From contig JBBIQS010000057.1 of assembly GCA_037442205.1 (NCBI GenBank), forward strand, positions 1 through 52,913: 52,913 bases of DNA. Reading direction: 5' to 3'. Positions 1-7,759 of this stretch are shown here, one piece after another. Position 1 is the first letter of the stretch. Each line of letters opens with the position of its first letter. The notes under the pieces are model-generated. The model had not been told where the DNA came from. It saw nothing but the letters and a program-made list of their open reading frames with translations, and ran no database searches. Source of the DNA: JBBIQS01 sp037442205. Lineage in GTDB: Bacteria; Myxococcota; Myxococcia; Myxococcales; UBA5297. Both the position numbers and the translations under genes were made by a program.

Positions 1-1451
1 GGGATGGCGGCGACCACGGTGGCCTGGCCGTCGTTCTCGTAGTTGGTGCTGCTGTCGTCGCTCTGAGCGATGGCGGCGGCGAATGGATCGAAGGGCTTGT
101 CCGCCGGAGCGGCCGGGGCCGGAGCGGCGCGGGCCGGAGGAGGAGCTGGCGGAGCGGCGGGCGCGGCGTGGACCAGGGCCGGTTGCCCCGGAGCGGTCCC
201 AGCGGGCCCCCACAGCTGGCCGGTGTGGGGCTCCGGATCCTTCTTGGTCGGCAGCGGAGGCGCGTGCGCCTGAGGAGGCGGGGCAGGCGGCGCCACCGGC
301 TGCGGCGGGAAGTCGTCGAACGGCGACATCTCCGCCGGAGCGGAGGCGGCCGGCGCCATCGGCTGGGGCGGGAAGTCGTCGAAGGGCGACATCTCGGCCG
401 GCGTGTTGGCCGGATTGGCGGACAGCTCGGGCTGGGCCTGAAGAACCGGTTGCTCGGCCTCGGCGGGAGCGGCCTCGGCCTTGGCGGCCTTCTTGGGCTT
501 GGCTTCGGCCGGGGCGCTCGAGCCGCCCAGGACGAGCGCCACCGCGACGGCCAGCGCCAGCAAGCCGCCGATTCCGAAGAGGGCCATCTTCTGCTGCTCG
601 GCCAGGGCGCGAAGGGCCGGCTGCTCGGCGACGAGCACCACGCGGCCCTTCTCGACGCCCTCGAGGTCGAAGCTGTGGGCCATCGAGGCGCCGGCGCCCT
701 GGACGAAGAGTGGCAGGGCGATGGGGCCCAGGGTCGGCAGCGCGCCGATCGGGGAGGCGCCTTCCTTGGCGGTGGCCGCCTTGGCGCGGTCGGCTCCTTG
801 CAGCGAGGAGATGGTCGAGTCGCCGGCCGTGAGGGTCACGTCGAGGGTCAGATCCTTGCGCTGGGAGGCGGCGAAGGCGTCGCCGATCAGGTAGGCGGCA
901 GCCAGGCTTCCCACCTCGCGCACGCCGGCCTTCTCGCTGGCCTTGAGCGGGACGGCGACCACTCGATACAGCGCGGTGCCGTCGCGGGTGAAGGTGCCGG
1001 CGATGCCCGCCTGCAGAGCGGCCGCGACGCCCAGGGCCTTGGGATCCTCGCGGAAGTCGGAGTCGCCGCCCGAGGCCGGGATCATGCCCACGCCCTTGGC
1101 GGTGGCCACCAGCACCAGCGACGGAGTGCGAATCGCCTCCGGGACCTTCTCGAGCGAGGCGTTGACCGCCTTGAGGGCGGCGTTCATCAGAGCTGCCGAG
1201 GGCTGGCCGTCCAGGCCGGCGGCGGCCTCGTGCAGGGCGGGGTCGGCGGCGGCGGCGGTCAGGGCCTGGGCGCGGTGGGCCTGGGCGAGCTTGCCGCTGG
1301 TCTCGAACAGGACCTGGCCCCAGGCGAGGCGCTCCTGGGTCTGCACCTTCGCCAAGGAAGCCGTGTTCGCCGCCTGCTGCATCTGGCCGAAGACCGCCAG
1401 GCCCAGCGCCGCAGCGACGAATACGAGGAACTTGAGTCGAGCCATGGTCAT
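1..1451 (-). CDS. Partial inner-membrane sensor-like protein with Pro-rich cytoplasmic region
   Basis: Open on the minus strand from an ATG at 1451 to the window edge, 483 codons with no stop, so the C-terminus is missing. A second in-frame ATG lies at 1445; AGG sits 4 bases before the first and 10 before the second, so the start is ambiguous by two residues. A hydrophobic segment at about residues 5-23 and another at about 284-303 bracket a mostly helical segment of roughly 260 residues, the layout of a single-copy periplasmic sensor domain such as Cache, though I see no diagnostic motif. After the second segment comes an Ala/Pro-rich linker containing a duplicated EMSPFDDFPPQP motif, then a DDSSTNYENDGQATVVAAIP stretch at the edge. 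The downstream output domain lies outside the window. Function unassigned; membrane topology fairly sure. Confidence 0.82.
   Translation of the reverse strand, partial: MTMARLKFLVFVAAALGLAVFGQMQQAANTASLAKVQTQERLAWGQVLFETSGKLAQAHRAQALTAAAADPALHEAAAGLDGQPSAALMNAALKAVNASLEKVPEAIRTPSLVLVATAKGVGMIPASGGDSDFREDPKALGVAAALQAGIAGTFTRDGTALYRVVAVPLKASEKAGVREVGSLAAAYLIGDAFAASQRKDLTLDVTLTAGDSTISSLQGADRAKAATAKEGASPIGALPTLGPIALPLFVQGAGASMAHSFDLEGVEKGRVVLVAEQPALRALAEQQKMALFGIGGLLALAVAVALVLGGSSAPAEAKPKKAAKAEAAPAEAEQPVLQAQPELSANPANTPAEMSPFDDFPPQPMAPAASAPAEMSPFDDFPPQPVAPPAPPPQAHAPPLPTKKDPEPHTGQLWGPAGTAPGQPALVHAAPAAPPAPPPARAAPAPAAPADKPFDPFAAAIAQSDDSSTNYENDGQATVVAAI
298..405 (-). repeat. Two 63-bp-spaced copies of an EMSPFDDFPPQP-coding unit
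   Basis: Within the linker of the partial membrane protein, the segments 298-342 and 361-405 are nearly identical and 63 bases apart, giving an in-frame 21-residue period. Both encode the acidic/aromatic motif EMSPFDDFPPQP in a Pro/Ala context. It could be a short linear docking motif in two copies or simply a recent slippage duplication. Confidence 0.75.
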
Positions 1452-1917
1452 TTTGCCTGTGGGCGGCCTCGGACTGCGCGCGCGCCCTCGCCAGATTTCG
1501 GCTGCCTCGGACGGCCGGGCTTCGAACCGGCAAGCGGACGCAACCGTTGGTAATCGTGACGCTTATACCTCGCCCGGAGGACCTGTCAAACCGGCGATAC
1601 TCGCCCGCCTCCAGCCAGATCGTCCCTCCGCCCGCGAGGCCGCGCGTCGGCGCGGGACGCTCGGTTGCGGCCGAGATCCCGAGCGCACGCTCGCCCGGGC
1701 CAGGTGGATGCGGAAGGCCTACCAGCGGCCGAGGGCGAAGGGGCGCTGAGCGCGCCGGACAGGTGCGGAAGGGGAGGGGATGCGGATCCTAGGCGGCTTC
1801 GGGCCGGCGAGCAATGGCTCGGCACCGCGCCCGCCGAGAGCGAAATCGGAGGCCGTCCGTGCGTGCTAGCATTTTCCCGGTCGCTCGAGGTGCACACCGA
1901 AAGCGAGGTCTGTCCCG
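1452..1917. other. Divergent intergenic region, 466 bases
   Basis: This lies between the minus-strand membrane-protein gene and the plus-strand zinc-ribbon gene and must hold both promoters. I see a GCTAGCAT at 1864-1871 that could be a -10 for the plus-strand gene, but no convincing -35 partner. Reading frames inside it are Arg/Pro/Ala-rich with no ribosome-binding site and look like chance ORFs. No RNA gene recognised. Confidence 0.6.
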
Positions 1918-2349
1918 ATGAGATACTGCCCGTCGTGCCTGGAAGAGTACGAGGACGGCACTGAGCGCTGTGCCGAGTGCGAGGGAGAGACGCTGGTGAG
2001 CGAGGAGGAGCTCTCCCGGCGGCCGGAGTTCCGCCGGGTGCATCCCGACGAGGACACCACCGCGTTCGCGGTGGCCGGCACCGCCGAGGATCCCTTCGAC
2101 GCCGACGCCTTCGTCGCGGCGATCGGCGATGCGGGCATCCCGGTGCTGGTGCGGATGCGCCGCGGCTCGTCGGTCGAGGCGCTGACCGTCAGCGTCCCGC
2201 GTCCGTGGTGGGACATCCTGGTGCCAGAGGCCCAGCGCGAGCGCGCCGCCCAGCTCATTGCGGAGACCCGGGCCGAGGTGGCCGCCGGCTCCGCCGAGGC
2301 CGAGATGGCCGCCGAGCAAGAGGAGCTGGCGACCGAAGCGAAGGCCTGA
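1918..2349 (+). CDS. Small zinc-ribbon protein with C-terminal alpha/beta domain
   Basis: 143 residues. The N-terminus carries two CxxC knuckles (C4-C7 and C18-C21), a rubredoxin-like zinc ribbon. Residues about 50-115 form a compact alpha/beta segment (dFDADAFVAAI, IPVLVRM, WDILVP), resembling the DUF2007-type domain, which is often annotated as putative signal transducing and frequently accompanies zinc ribbons. The C-terminal 30 residues are an Ala/Glu-rich helix. The ATG at 1918 has a GAGG about 10 bases upstream. It converges on the DUF1460 gene with only 8 bases between stop codons. The zinc site is clear from the sequence; the DUF2007-like label is inference, and the cellular role is unknown. 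Confidence 0.85.
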   Translation: MRYCPSCLEEYEDGTERCAECEGETLVSEEELSRRPEFRRVHPDEDTTAFAVAGTAEDPFDADAFVAAIGDAGIPVLVRMRRGSSVEALTVSVPRPWWDILVPEAQRERAAQLIAETRAEVAAGSAEAEMAAEQEELATEAKA

Positions 2350-2357
2350 GCAGCGCC

Positions 2358-3212
2358 TCAGGGCGCCTGCTGCCCCTCGAGCGGCTCGAAGAAGCGCATC
2401 CCGATCACCTTCCAGGGGCCGAGCTTCTTCGAGCGCGCCACGAAGTGAGGAAGTTCCTCGTCCACCACCCGCCAGACCGGTCCCGAGCCGGCGTGGCGGG
2501 CGTAGGTCTTGCCTTCCTCGTGGACGATGAAGCCCATGTGGCTGACCATGTACGGCGTCTTGGGACGGTCCTCGCGCACCACCGCGAAGACGGCGCCGTC
2601 GGGGATCGCATTGGCGATCTCCAGGACCTTGTCGATCGGCACGTAGGGAGCGGGGAAGCGGCCGATGGGCGCGCGCTCCTTGGGGAGCTTGATGCGCTTG
2701 GCCTCGTCGCGGCCCTCCCACAGCTCGGCGGTGACCACCTTCACGTGCTCCACCGCGCGCTCGCCGCCGACCTCGGAGGTGACCTCGCGGATGAAGCCCT
2801 TCTTCTCGTTGGACGCCGCCCACTGGGCCTCGAAAAAGTGGTTGCGCTGCGCGTACTGCGCGCCGGCGGCGTAGCGGATGTCGTCCATGGTGCTCAGCAG
2901 CGCGTCCCACGAGCGCGCGCGCGCCAGGGCGAGGACAGTCTCGACGTAGGTCTGGCAATCCACCTGGTCGAAGCGGAGCCGGGGGTCCTCGTCGGGCGGA
3001 AGGCCCGGGCCCTCGCCCAGCGGATCGAAGCGGTACTGAGTGCCGACCAGCCGCTCGCCGGCGGCGACCACCCGCGGGCGCATCCCCTCGACCGCCGAGA
3101 TCTCCTCGAGCAGCTTCTCGGCGCGCGCCCGGGTGGCGGCGGGATCGGGCGGCGGAGCGGCGGGCGGCGCCGCGGAGAGCGCGAGCAGCGACATGAGGGC
3201 GAGGGAGATCAT
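2358..3212 (-). CDS. DUF1460 family amidase-like protein (NlpC/P60 superfamily)
   Basis: 284 residues. The start at 3212 overlaps the HEAT-repeat gene stop as ATGA, so the two are translationally coupled; an upstream in-frame extension exists but is antisense-like and rejected. A hydrophobic N-terminus followed by an Ala/Pro stretch looks like a signal peptide. Residues 84-91 (VDCQTYVE) give the conserved DCxTxxE motif with candidate nucleophile C86, and MVSHMGFIV provides candidate H225. These are hallmarks of DUF1460, usually annotated as N-acetylmuramoyl-L-alanine-amidase-like, so a periplasmic role on peptidoglycan or a related amide is expected. It is last in the minus-strand operon, and dapF (diaminopimelate synthesis) lies just across the shared divergent promoter region. 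The family call is firm; the substrate is unknown. Confidence 0.88.
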   Translation of the reverse strand: MISLALMSLLALSAAPPAAPPPDPAATRARAEKLLEEISAVEGMRPRVVAAGERLVGTQYRFDPLGEGPGLPPDEDPRLRFDQVDCQTYVETVLALARARSWDALLSTMDDIRYAAGAQYAQRNHFFEAQWAASNEKKGFIREVTSEVGGERAVEHVKVVTAELWEGRDEAKRIKLPKERAPIGRFPAPYVPIDKVLEIANAIPDGAVFAVVREDRPKTPYMVSHMGFIVHEEGKTYARHAGSGPVWRVVDEELPHFVARSKKLGPWKVIGMRFFEPLEGQQAP

Positions 3213-4162
3213 GGCTTGGGGCGCCCCGCGAGGATCTTCTTGCGGTCGGCCGAGCTGACTCCCAGCTCCTCGAGGGCGGACTCGATTCGCATCGCCTCCT
3301 CCGCGTCGCCGGACTCGGCGGTCCAGACCAACCACTCCACGCCGCGCCCGTCGCCCTGGACAGCCAACACCTTGGCTGCCGCGAGCCGGACCGCGAAATC
3401 CTTGTCCTTGAGCAGACCGGCCAGTGCCTGTTTGACCCAAGGGGCGCGGACGTCGGTGAGCAGCTGGACCGCGTCGCGCCGCTCGTAGGCCTCGGCCGAG
3501 GCCAGCAGCCCCTCGGCGACCTTGCGGCCCTCGGCATTGCCCAGCCGGCACAGGCTGGCGGTGGCTGCCAGCCGGATCGACTCGCTCGGATCCTTGAGCA
3601 GCGGCAGCAGCGGCGCGCCGGCCTTGGGGTCGCCCAGCTCGCCCAACGCCCAGATGGCGACCTGGCGCGGCTCCGGCTCGTGGTCCTCCAGCAGCGGCAG
3701 CAGCGCCGGCAGCGCCGCCTTGTCGCCGATGCGCCCCAGCGCCCGCGCCGATTCGCGCCGCAGCACTGGAGAGCTGTCGTCAGTCAGCGCAGCGAGCGAT
3801 TTGACCGCGTCGCGGGACTTCATCTTCCCCAGGCCCACGCAGGCCCGCTCGCGCACCACCACGTCCGAGTCGTGAAGGGCGTGCAGCAGCGCCTGGGAGA
3901 AGTTCTTGTCGGGGACGATCGCGAAGACCTGAGCGGCGTTCTGCCGGGCCAGCGGCTCGCCCTCGCTGAGCACCCGGGCGATGGCGTTGAGGATCTCGCG
4001 CGGCTGCCCGAGGTAGCGCAGCCGGTCGATGGCCCGGTTCAACTCAGGGGTCGAGCCGCGGCTGACTGCCTCGAGAATCTGGACTTTGTCGGCCGGCGTC
4101 GGGCCGACTCCCAGCGCGGGAGCGGCGAGCGACAGCGCAAGGATCGCGAGGGTCGTTCTCAT
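3209..4162 (-). CDS. Periplasmic HEAT-repeat protein
   Basis: 317 residues. The ATG at 4162 starts a clear Sec signal peptide (RTTLAILALSLAAPALG). From about residue 35 to 280 the protein is a run of about 30-residue helical pairs with recurring VRxxAAxALGxIGD-type motifs, for example at LRRESARALGRIGDKAALP and VAIWALGELGDPKAG. This is typical of HEAT or PBS-lyase-like repeats. Such solenoids bind partner proteins and carry no catalytic residues. It is the middle gene of the operon glutamine amidotransferase, HEAT, DUF1460: 39 bases after the first gene and overlapping the third by 4 bases. The likely role is a scaffold or regulator of the DUF1460 enzyme in the periplasm; that link is inferred from gene order only. 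Confidence 0.88.
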   Translation of the reverse strand: MRTTLAILALSLAAPALGVGPTPADKVQILEAVSRGSTPELNRAIDRLRYLGQPREILNAIARVLSEGEPLARQNAAQVFAIVPDKNFSQALLHALHDSDVVVRERACVGLGKMKSRDAVKSLAALTDDSSPVLRRESARALGRIGDKAALPALLPLLEDHEPEPRQVAIWALGELGDPKAGAPLLPLLKDPSESIRLAATASLCRLGNAEGRKVAEGLLASAEAYERRDAVQLLTDVRAPWVKQALAGLLKDKDFAVRLAAAKVLAVQGDGRGVEWLVWTAESGDAEEAMRIESALEELGVSSADRKKILAGRPKP

Positions 4163-4201
4163 GCCGGCATGGTAGCAGACCGATCGAGGCCCGATCGGCA
4201 T

Positions 4202-4873
4202 TCAGTTCCTGGCGACCCGACTCACGAACTGGCGCAGGATCTGCGGGCCGTGGACCATCGGCGCGGTGCGAGGCGCCGAGAGCCCGGCCAGCATCTGCTC
4301 GGTCATCTCCGGGTGGAACTGCACGCCCCAGGCGTTGCTCCCCACCGCGATCGCCTGCACCGGAGAGAGCCGGTTCTTGGCCAGCACCCGGATCGGCGCC
4401 GGCGGCTCGGCCACGATGTCCTCGTGCGTCTCGGCCACCAGCAGCTTGTCGGGCAGACCGGCGAAGAGCGGATCCTCGCGGCCCTGGGCGGTCAGCTCGA
4501 CCTCGCAGCTGCCCAGCTCGAATCCCTGCGGATTGCGCACCACTCTGGCCCCGAAGGCGTAGGCGAGCATCTGATGTCCGAAGCAGACGCCGAGGAACGG
4601 CTTGCCCGCCTCGACGACGTGCCGCAGATAGCGGGCGGTCGCCTCCATCCATGGAAGAGGAGAGACCAGCGACGCCAGCGAACCGGTCATCAGCACCCCG
4701 TCGAAGCCGGCGGCCTCGGGAAGGGCCTCGTTCCGGTCGGGCTTGGCCACGGTGAAGCCCACCGCCTCCTTCTCCATGGCGCGCCGGAACCAGTCGTCGA
4801 AGTCCCCGGCGCTCGGCAGCAGGGACTGGGGAGCGGTCCCCGGCTGGATCATCAAGAGATGAAGCGGACGCAT
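4202..4873 (-). CDS. Class I glutamine amidotransferase domain protein
   Basis: 223 residues, a single GATase1 domain. The nucleophile elbow is GVCFGHQ with C97, and the triad is completed by H187 and E189 in FHPEM, so hydrolysis of glutamine or a related amide is plausible. It resembles free-standing GMP-synthase-like amidotransferases of unknown acceptor. Start: the ATG at 4873 with GAGG about 10 bases upstream. A much longer in-frame extension upstream runs antisense through dapF and is rejected. It heads the minus-strand operon with the HEAT and DUF1460 genes and is divergent from dapF, 34 bases between start codons. There is no fused synthetase domain, so the ammonia acceptor or peptide substrate cannot be named. 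Confidence 0.9.
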   Translation of the reverse strand: MRPLHLLMIQPGTAPQSLLPSAGDFDDWFRRAMEKEAVGFTVAKPDRNEALPEAAGFDGVLMTGSLASLVSPLPWMEATARYLRHVVEAGKPFLGVCFGHQMLAYAFGARVVRNPQGFELGSCEVELTAQGREDPLFAGLPDKLLVAETHEDIVAEPPAPIRVLAKNRLSPVQAIAVGSNAWGVQFHPEMTEQMLAGLSAPRTAPMVHGPQILRQFVSRVARN

Positions 4874-4893
4874 GTTTTCGCTGCCTCGGGCGC

Positions 4894-4899
4894 TATAAA
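4894..4899 (+). promoter_or_regulatory. TATAAA -10-like element for dapF
   Basis: TATAAA stands out in G+C-rich DNA 8 bases before the dapF GTG at 4908. Transcription starting 6-8 bases after it would give a leaderless mRNA, which fits the lack of any Shine-Dalgarno sequence. No good -35 hexamer is seen at 16-18 bases, so this rests on the -10 alone. Confidence 0.45.
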
Positions 4900-4907
4900 G
4901 TGTCCTC

Positions 4908-5765
4908 GTGTCGCGCTTCGCCAAATACCACGGCCTGGGAAATGATTTCGTCGTCCTCGATCGCCGGAGCGGCGGCTCGCCGGTCGAGCCGGCGCAAGCC
5001 ATCGCGCTGTGCGACCGCCGCCGCGGGGTCGGCGCCGACGGGGTCTTGACCGTCCTGCCCTCGTCCTCGGGCGTGGCCCGGATGCACGTGGCCAACGCCG
5101 ACGGCAGCACCGCCGAGATGTGCGGCAACGGGCTGCGCTGCGTGGCCAAGTTCCTCGCCGACGAGGGCGGGCTCTCCGGCGACTCGCTGCGCATCGAGAC
5201 GGGCGCCGGAGTGCTCGAGTGCGGGCTGTTGCGCGGGCCGGACGGCAAGGTGGCCGAGGTGCGGGTGGACATGGGCCGGCCCGAGCTGTCGGCCGAGCGC
5301 ATCCCGATGGCCACCGCCGGCCGCTTCGTCGATCGGCAGCTCGAGGTGCGCGGCCGCGCGATCCGCGGGACGGCGGTGTCGATGGGAAATCCGCACCTGG
5401 TGCTGTTCGGTCCGGAGCGCGAGGAGGCGGGGGAGCTGGGGCCGCTGCTGGAGCGCCATCCGCTCTTCCCCAACCGCACCAACGTCGAGTTCGTCCGGCT
5501 GAGCCCAGAGGGCTTGGACGTGCTGGTCTGGGAGCGCGGCTGCGGCTTCACCCAGGCCTGCGGCACCGGGGCCTGCGCGGCGCTGGTGGCGGCGGTGGTC
5601 GAGGGACGGCTGCCGGCGGGCGCGGAGCTGCCGGTGCAGCTGCCCGGCGGACTGCTCCACATCCAGGTCCTGCCCGATCTCTCTCGGGTTCTGATGCGCG
5701 GGCCGGCGGAGCGGGTCTTCGGCGGCGAGCTGGCGCCGGGCAGCTTCGGCTTCTCGCTCAGTTGA
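4908..5765 (+). CDS. dapF: Diaminopimelate epimerase
   Basis: 285 residues, full length for DapF. It interconverts LL- and meso-diaminopimelate in the cytoplasm, the last isomerisation before lysine and peptidoglycan cross-link synthesis, by a two-base cysteine mechanism. Visible hallmarks: the N-terminal FAKYHGLGNDFVVLD, first active-site cysteine C72 in MCGNGLRC, a second in ERGCGFTQACGTG with C218, and GNPH near 160. The start is a GTG at 4908 preceded by TATAAA and no ribosome-binding site, so it is possibly leaderless. It is divergent from the amidotransferase operon and converges with the barrel-like gene, overlapping it by 8 bases at the 3' end. Identification is secure. Confidence 0.97.
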   Translation: MSRFAKYHGLGNDFVVLDRRSGGSPVEPAQAIALCDRRRGVGADGVLTVLPSSSGVARMHVANADGSTAEMCGNGLRCVAKFLADEGGLSGDSLRIETGAGVLECGLLRGPDGKVAEVRVDMGRPELSAERIPMATAGRFVDRQLEVRGRAIRGTAVSMGNPHLVLFGPEREEAGELGPLLERHPLFPNRTNVEFVRLSPEGLDVLVWERGCGFTQACGTGACAALVAAVVEGRLPAGAELPVQLPGGLLHIQVLPDLSRVLMRGPAERVFGGELAPGSFGFSLS

Positions 5766-6396
5766 CCGGCGTCGCCGGGTGGTAGGGCGCCACCGGAGCC
5801 GCCGGGTGCGGCGACGGGCGCCAGTAGGAGTGGTGGTGGCCGTAGCCGACCAGGCTGACCACCTCCAGGAAGATCAGGGCGTTGAAGCGCAGCCCGCCGG
5901 TGATCGCCGCCGAGGGGCTGTGGCCGTCGATGCTCAAGGTGCTCTCGGCGAACAGCTCGATCATGTCTTTGAACCCCACCGCCACCTCGCCCAGGATGCC
6001 GGCGCCCAGGTAGGCGCGGCCGGGCTCGACGAAGGTCCACGACAGCTGCGGGCCGACTCCGACCCGGGCGAAGGGGCTCAGCCCGCCGTAGCCCAAAGAC
6101 CAGGTGATGAGCGGCCCCAGCTGCAGCCGCGACCACGGCGTCTGGAGCGCTCCCTGGCTGGCGCCGGCATACTTGAGATCGAAGAGCCAGCCGGTGGCCG
6201 ACAAGCCGCCCGAATCCCACTCGGCGCCGAAGTTCAGGTCGAGCTGGCCCAGCGCCCGGCCGCCGTCGGACAGCAGCGCCCGGCCGCCGCTGAGGCCGAT
6301 CTCGGGGAACAGGAAGTGCCCTTCGCCCAACGCCGTCGCCGGCGCCGCGCAGAGCGCCGCCATCAACAATGCCGCGCGCAGGGTTGGCCGAGCCAT
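5758..6396 (-). CDS. Putative outer-membrane beta-barrel protein
   Basis: 212 residues from the ATG at 6396, which has GGAG six bases upstream; a GTG four codons earlier is less likely. A Sec signal peptide ends near ALG (residue 24). The mature part alternates hydrophobic and polar residues in strands rich in Gly and aromatic residues (for example LDLNFGAEWDSGGLSATGWLF), as in small outer-membrane barrels, then ends in a His/Pro-rich tail without the usual terminal phenylalanine. I cannot assign a family. The last 8 bases overlap the dapF stop on the other strand, so read-through of either gene would make antisense RNA to the other. Confidence 0.75.
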   Translation of the reverse strand: MARPTLRAALLMAALCAAPATALGEGHFLFPEIGLSGGRALLSDGGRALGQLDLNFGAEWDSGGLSATGWLFDLKYAGASQGALQTPWSRLQLGPLITWSLGYGGLSPFARVGVGPQLSWTFVEPGRAYLGAGILGEVAVGFKDMIELFAESTLSIDGHSPSAAITGGLRFNALIFLEVVSLVGYGHHHSYWRPSPHPAAPVAPYHPATPVN

Positions 6397-6520
6397 TGAG
6401 GTCTCCACGTTTGCCGAAGGGCGGTCCGACCACCGCCGAACCGAGGATAGGCGCCGCCAGTAGGCGACTCAAGAAACCCAGCGACCATTCAGGCGAGCGC
6501 TCGAGAGGAACGGGCAGATC

Positions 6521-6550
6521 TTGAATCGCCGAGAGCGAGGCGCCTATTGT
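6521..6550 (+). promoter_or_regulatory. Sigma70-like promoter for the DUF4476 gene
   Basis: TTGAAT at 6521-6526 and TATTGT at 6545-6550 are separated by 18 bases, close to the housekeeping consensus. Predicted start is near 6557, giving a leader of about 60 bases before the ATG at 6620. Confidence 0.55.
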
Positions 6551-6619
6551 CGCCCAGCCGATTGAATGCCTCACTCGGCAGACCGTCCCCTTGAAGAAGT
6601 CTTTTCCCGGAGAGCTCGC

Positions 6620-7642
6620 ATGCTTCGCCACGCCCTCGCCCTTGCGATCCTAGGCGTCGCCGCACCGGCGCTCGCGCAGAACATCAACATGCAGGCCGGC
6701 CCCAATGGCTTCGGCGTGTGGGTCGCCGGCCCGGAGGCCGACGAGAGCAGCTACACCCTGACCTACGAGCGCAATCCCAGCGGCGGCTGCGCCCTCCTCA
6801 TCACCGATCCCGAGGGGGCTCCGGTGCAGGTCTGGGACGGCAAGAAGCTCCTCGCCGAGGACCAGATCCCCACCTCGCTGTGGCCGAAGCCGGAGAAGAA
6901 GTACCTGGTCAAGATCAAGATGCCCGACGGCTCGGTGTGGCAGAAGAAGCTCTTGGCCAAGAAGCGCCAGACCGCCACCCTGTCGGTCAACCTGCCGGTC
7001 CAGGACGAGGACGTCGACACCGCGGAGGAGACCGGCGAGGCGGACGACGGCGAGGGCCATCGCCACCACCGCCGGCGCCACCACCACGACGAAACGGTCC
7101 AGCCGGTGAACCCGCCGGATCCCAACTATCCGCCGCAGCCCGGCTATCCGCCTGCCGCGTACCCGCCTCCGGTCAATCCGCAGCAGCCGGTCTATCCGCA
7201 ACAGCCCCAGTACGGCCAGCAGCCGCAGTACCCCCAGCCGCCGGCCTATCCGCAGCAGCCGCAGTACGGCCAGCAGCCCCAGTACGCGCAGCAGCAGCCG
7301 GCCTATCCTCCGCCGCCGGCGCAGCCTGCGGTCGCCTATGCGCCCGGCGTCTACCCGATGCCCGAGCCCGACTTCATCGCCCTGCGCAACGCCATCTCCC
7401 GCGAGTCCTTCTCCGAAGGCCGGCTCAACGTGCTGAGCACCGCGATGTCCAGCGGGACCTGGTTCACCGTCTTCCAGGTCGGCCAGCTGATCGATCTCTT
7501 CAACTTCGGCACCGAGAAGATCAAGGTGGTGGAGATGACCAACTCGCATCTCGCCGACCGCCAGAACGCCTTCCGGCTCTACGAGCACTTCACCTTCAGC
7601 GCCGAGAAGGAGAAGGTCCGCAAGATTCTCGAGGCGCCCTGA
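6620..7642 (+). CDS. Secreted His/Pro/Gln-rich protein with C-terminal DUF4476
   Basis: 340 residues. The start is the ATG at 6620 with GGAG eight bases upstream, giving a signal peptide ending in ALAQ at residue 20. Residues about 21-125 form a beta-rich N-terminal domain. Then follow an acidic run, a His/Arg cluster (HRHHRRRHHHDE) that could bind metal, and about 100 residues of low-complexity PxYPQQPQYGQQ repeats. The last 95 residues carry the DUF4476 pattern: F..LRNAISRESFSEGRLNVL, then FTVFQVGQLIDLFNFGTEKI and FTFSAEKEKVRKIL. DUF4476 is common in myxobacterial exported proteins and has no established function. The gene is flanked by a sigma70-like promoter and a strong hairpin terminator, so it is probably monocistronic. 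Confidence 0.9.
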   Translation: MLRHALALAILGVAAPALAQNINMQAGPNGFGVWVAGPEADESSYTLTYERNPSGGCALLITDPEGAPVQVWDGKKLLAEDQIPTSLWPKPEKKYLVKIKMPDGSVWQKKLLAKKRQTATLSVNLPVQDEDVDTAEETGEADDGEGHRHHRRRHHHDETVQPVNPPDPNYPPQPGYPPAAYPPPVNPQQPVYPQQPQYGQQPQYPQPPAYPQQPQYGQQPQYAQQQPAYPPPPAQPAVAYAPGVYPMPEPDFIALRNAISRESFSEGRLNVLSTAMSSGTWFTVFQVGQLIDLFNFGTEKIKVVEMTNSHLADRQNAFRLYEHFTFSAEKEKVRKILEAP

Positions 7643-7671
7643 GCCCCTCGGTTCAGGCGCAGGATTCCATG

Positions 7672-7709
7672 CCGGCCGGTCGGTGCGCTGCCGACCGGCC
7701 GGTTCTTCG
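7672..7709 (+). terminator. Perfect 12-bp hairpin terminator after the DUF4476 gene
   Basis: Arms 7672-7683 and 7691-7702 are exactly complementary with a 7-base loop, followed by TTCTTC. It sits 30 bases after the stop codon and just before the promoter of the next operon. Confidence 0.85.
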
Positions 7710-7718
7710 ACGATCCGT

Positions 7719-7747
7719 TTGACCTCGGGGCTTCACCCGAGGATAAC
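7719..7747 (+). promoter_or_regulatory. Sigma70-like promoter for the receiver/GGDEF-like operon
   Basis: TTGACC at 7719-7724 and GATAAC at 7742-7747 with an ideal 17-base spacer. The expected start is about 7753-7755, leaving only some 5-7 bases before the GTG at 7760. Confidence 0.7.
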
Positions 7748-7759
7748 GTCCCGCCCGTC

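Noticed and set aside
168..1553. 461-codon plus-strand ORF
   Set aside because: Antisense shadow of the minus-strand membrane-protein gene; Gly/Arg/Leu-rich without motifs.
4874..6631. In-frame upstream extension of the amidotransferase through dapF
   Set aside because: It would be antisense to a certain gene (dapF), has no recognisable domain, and a good start with ribosome-binding site exists at 4873.
7120..7320. Short repeats that could suggest a CRISPR array
   Set aside because: They are in-frame codon repeats for a Pro/Gln/Tyr-rich spacer, with no spacer-repeat structure and no cas genes.
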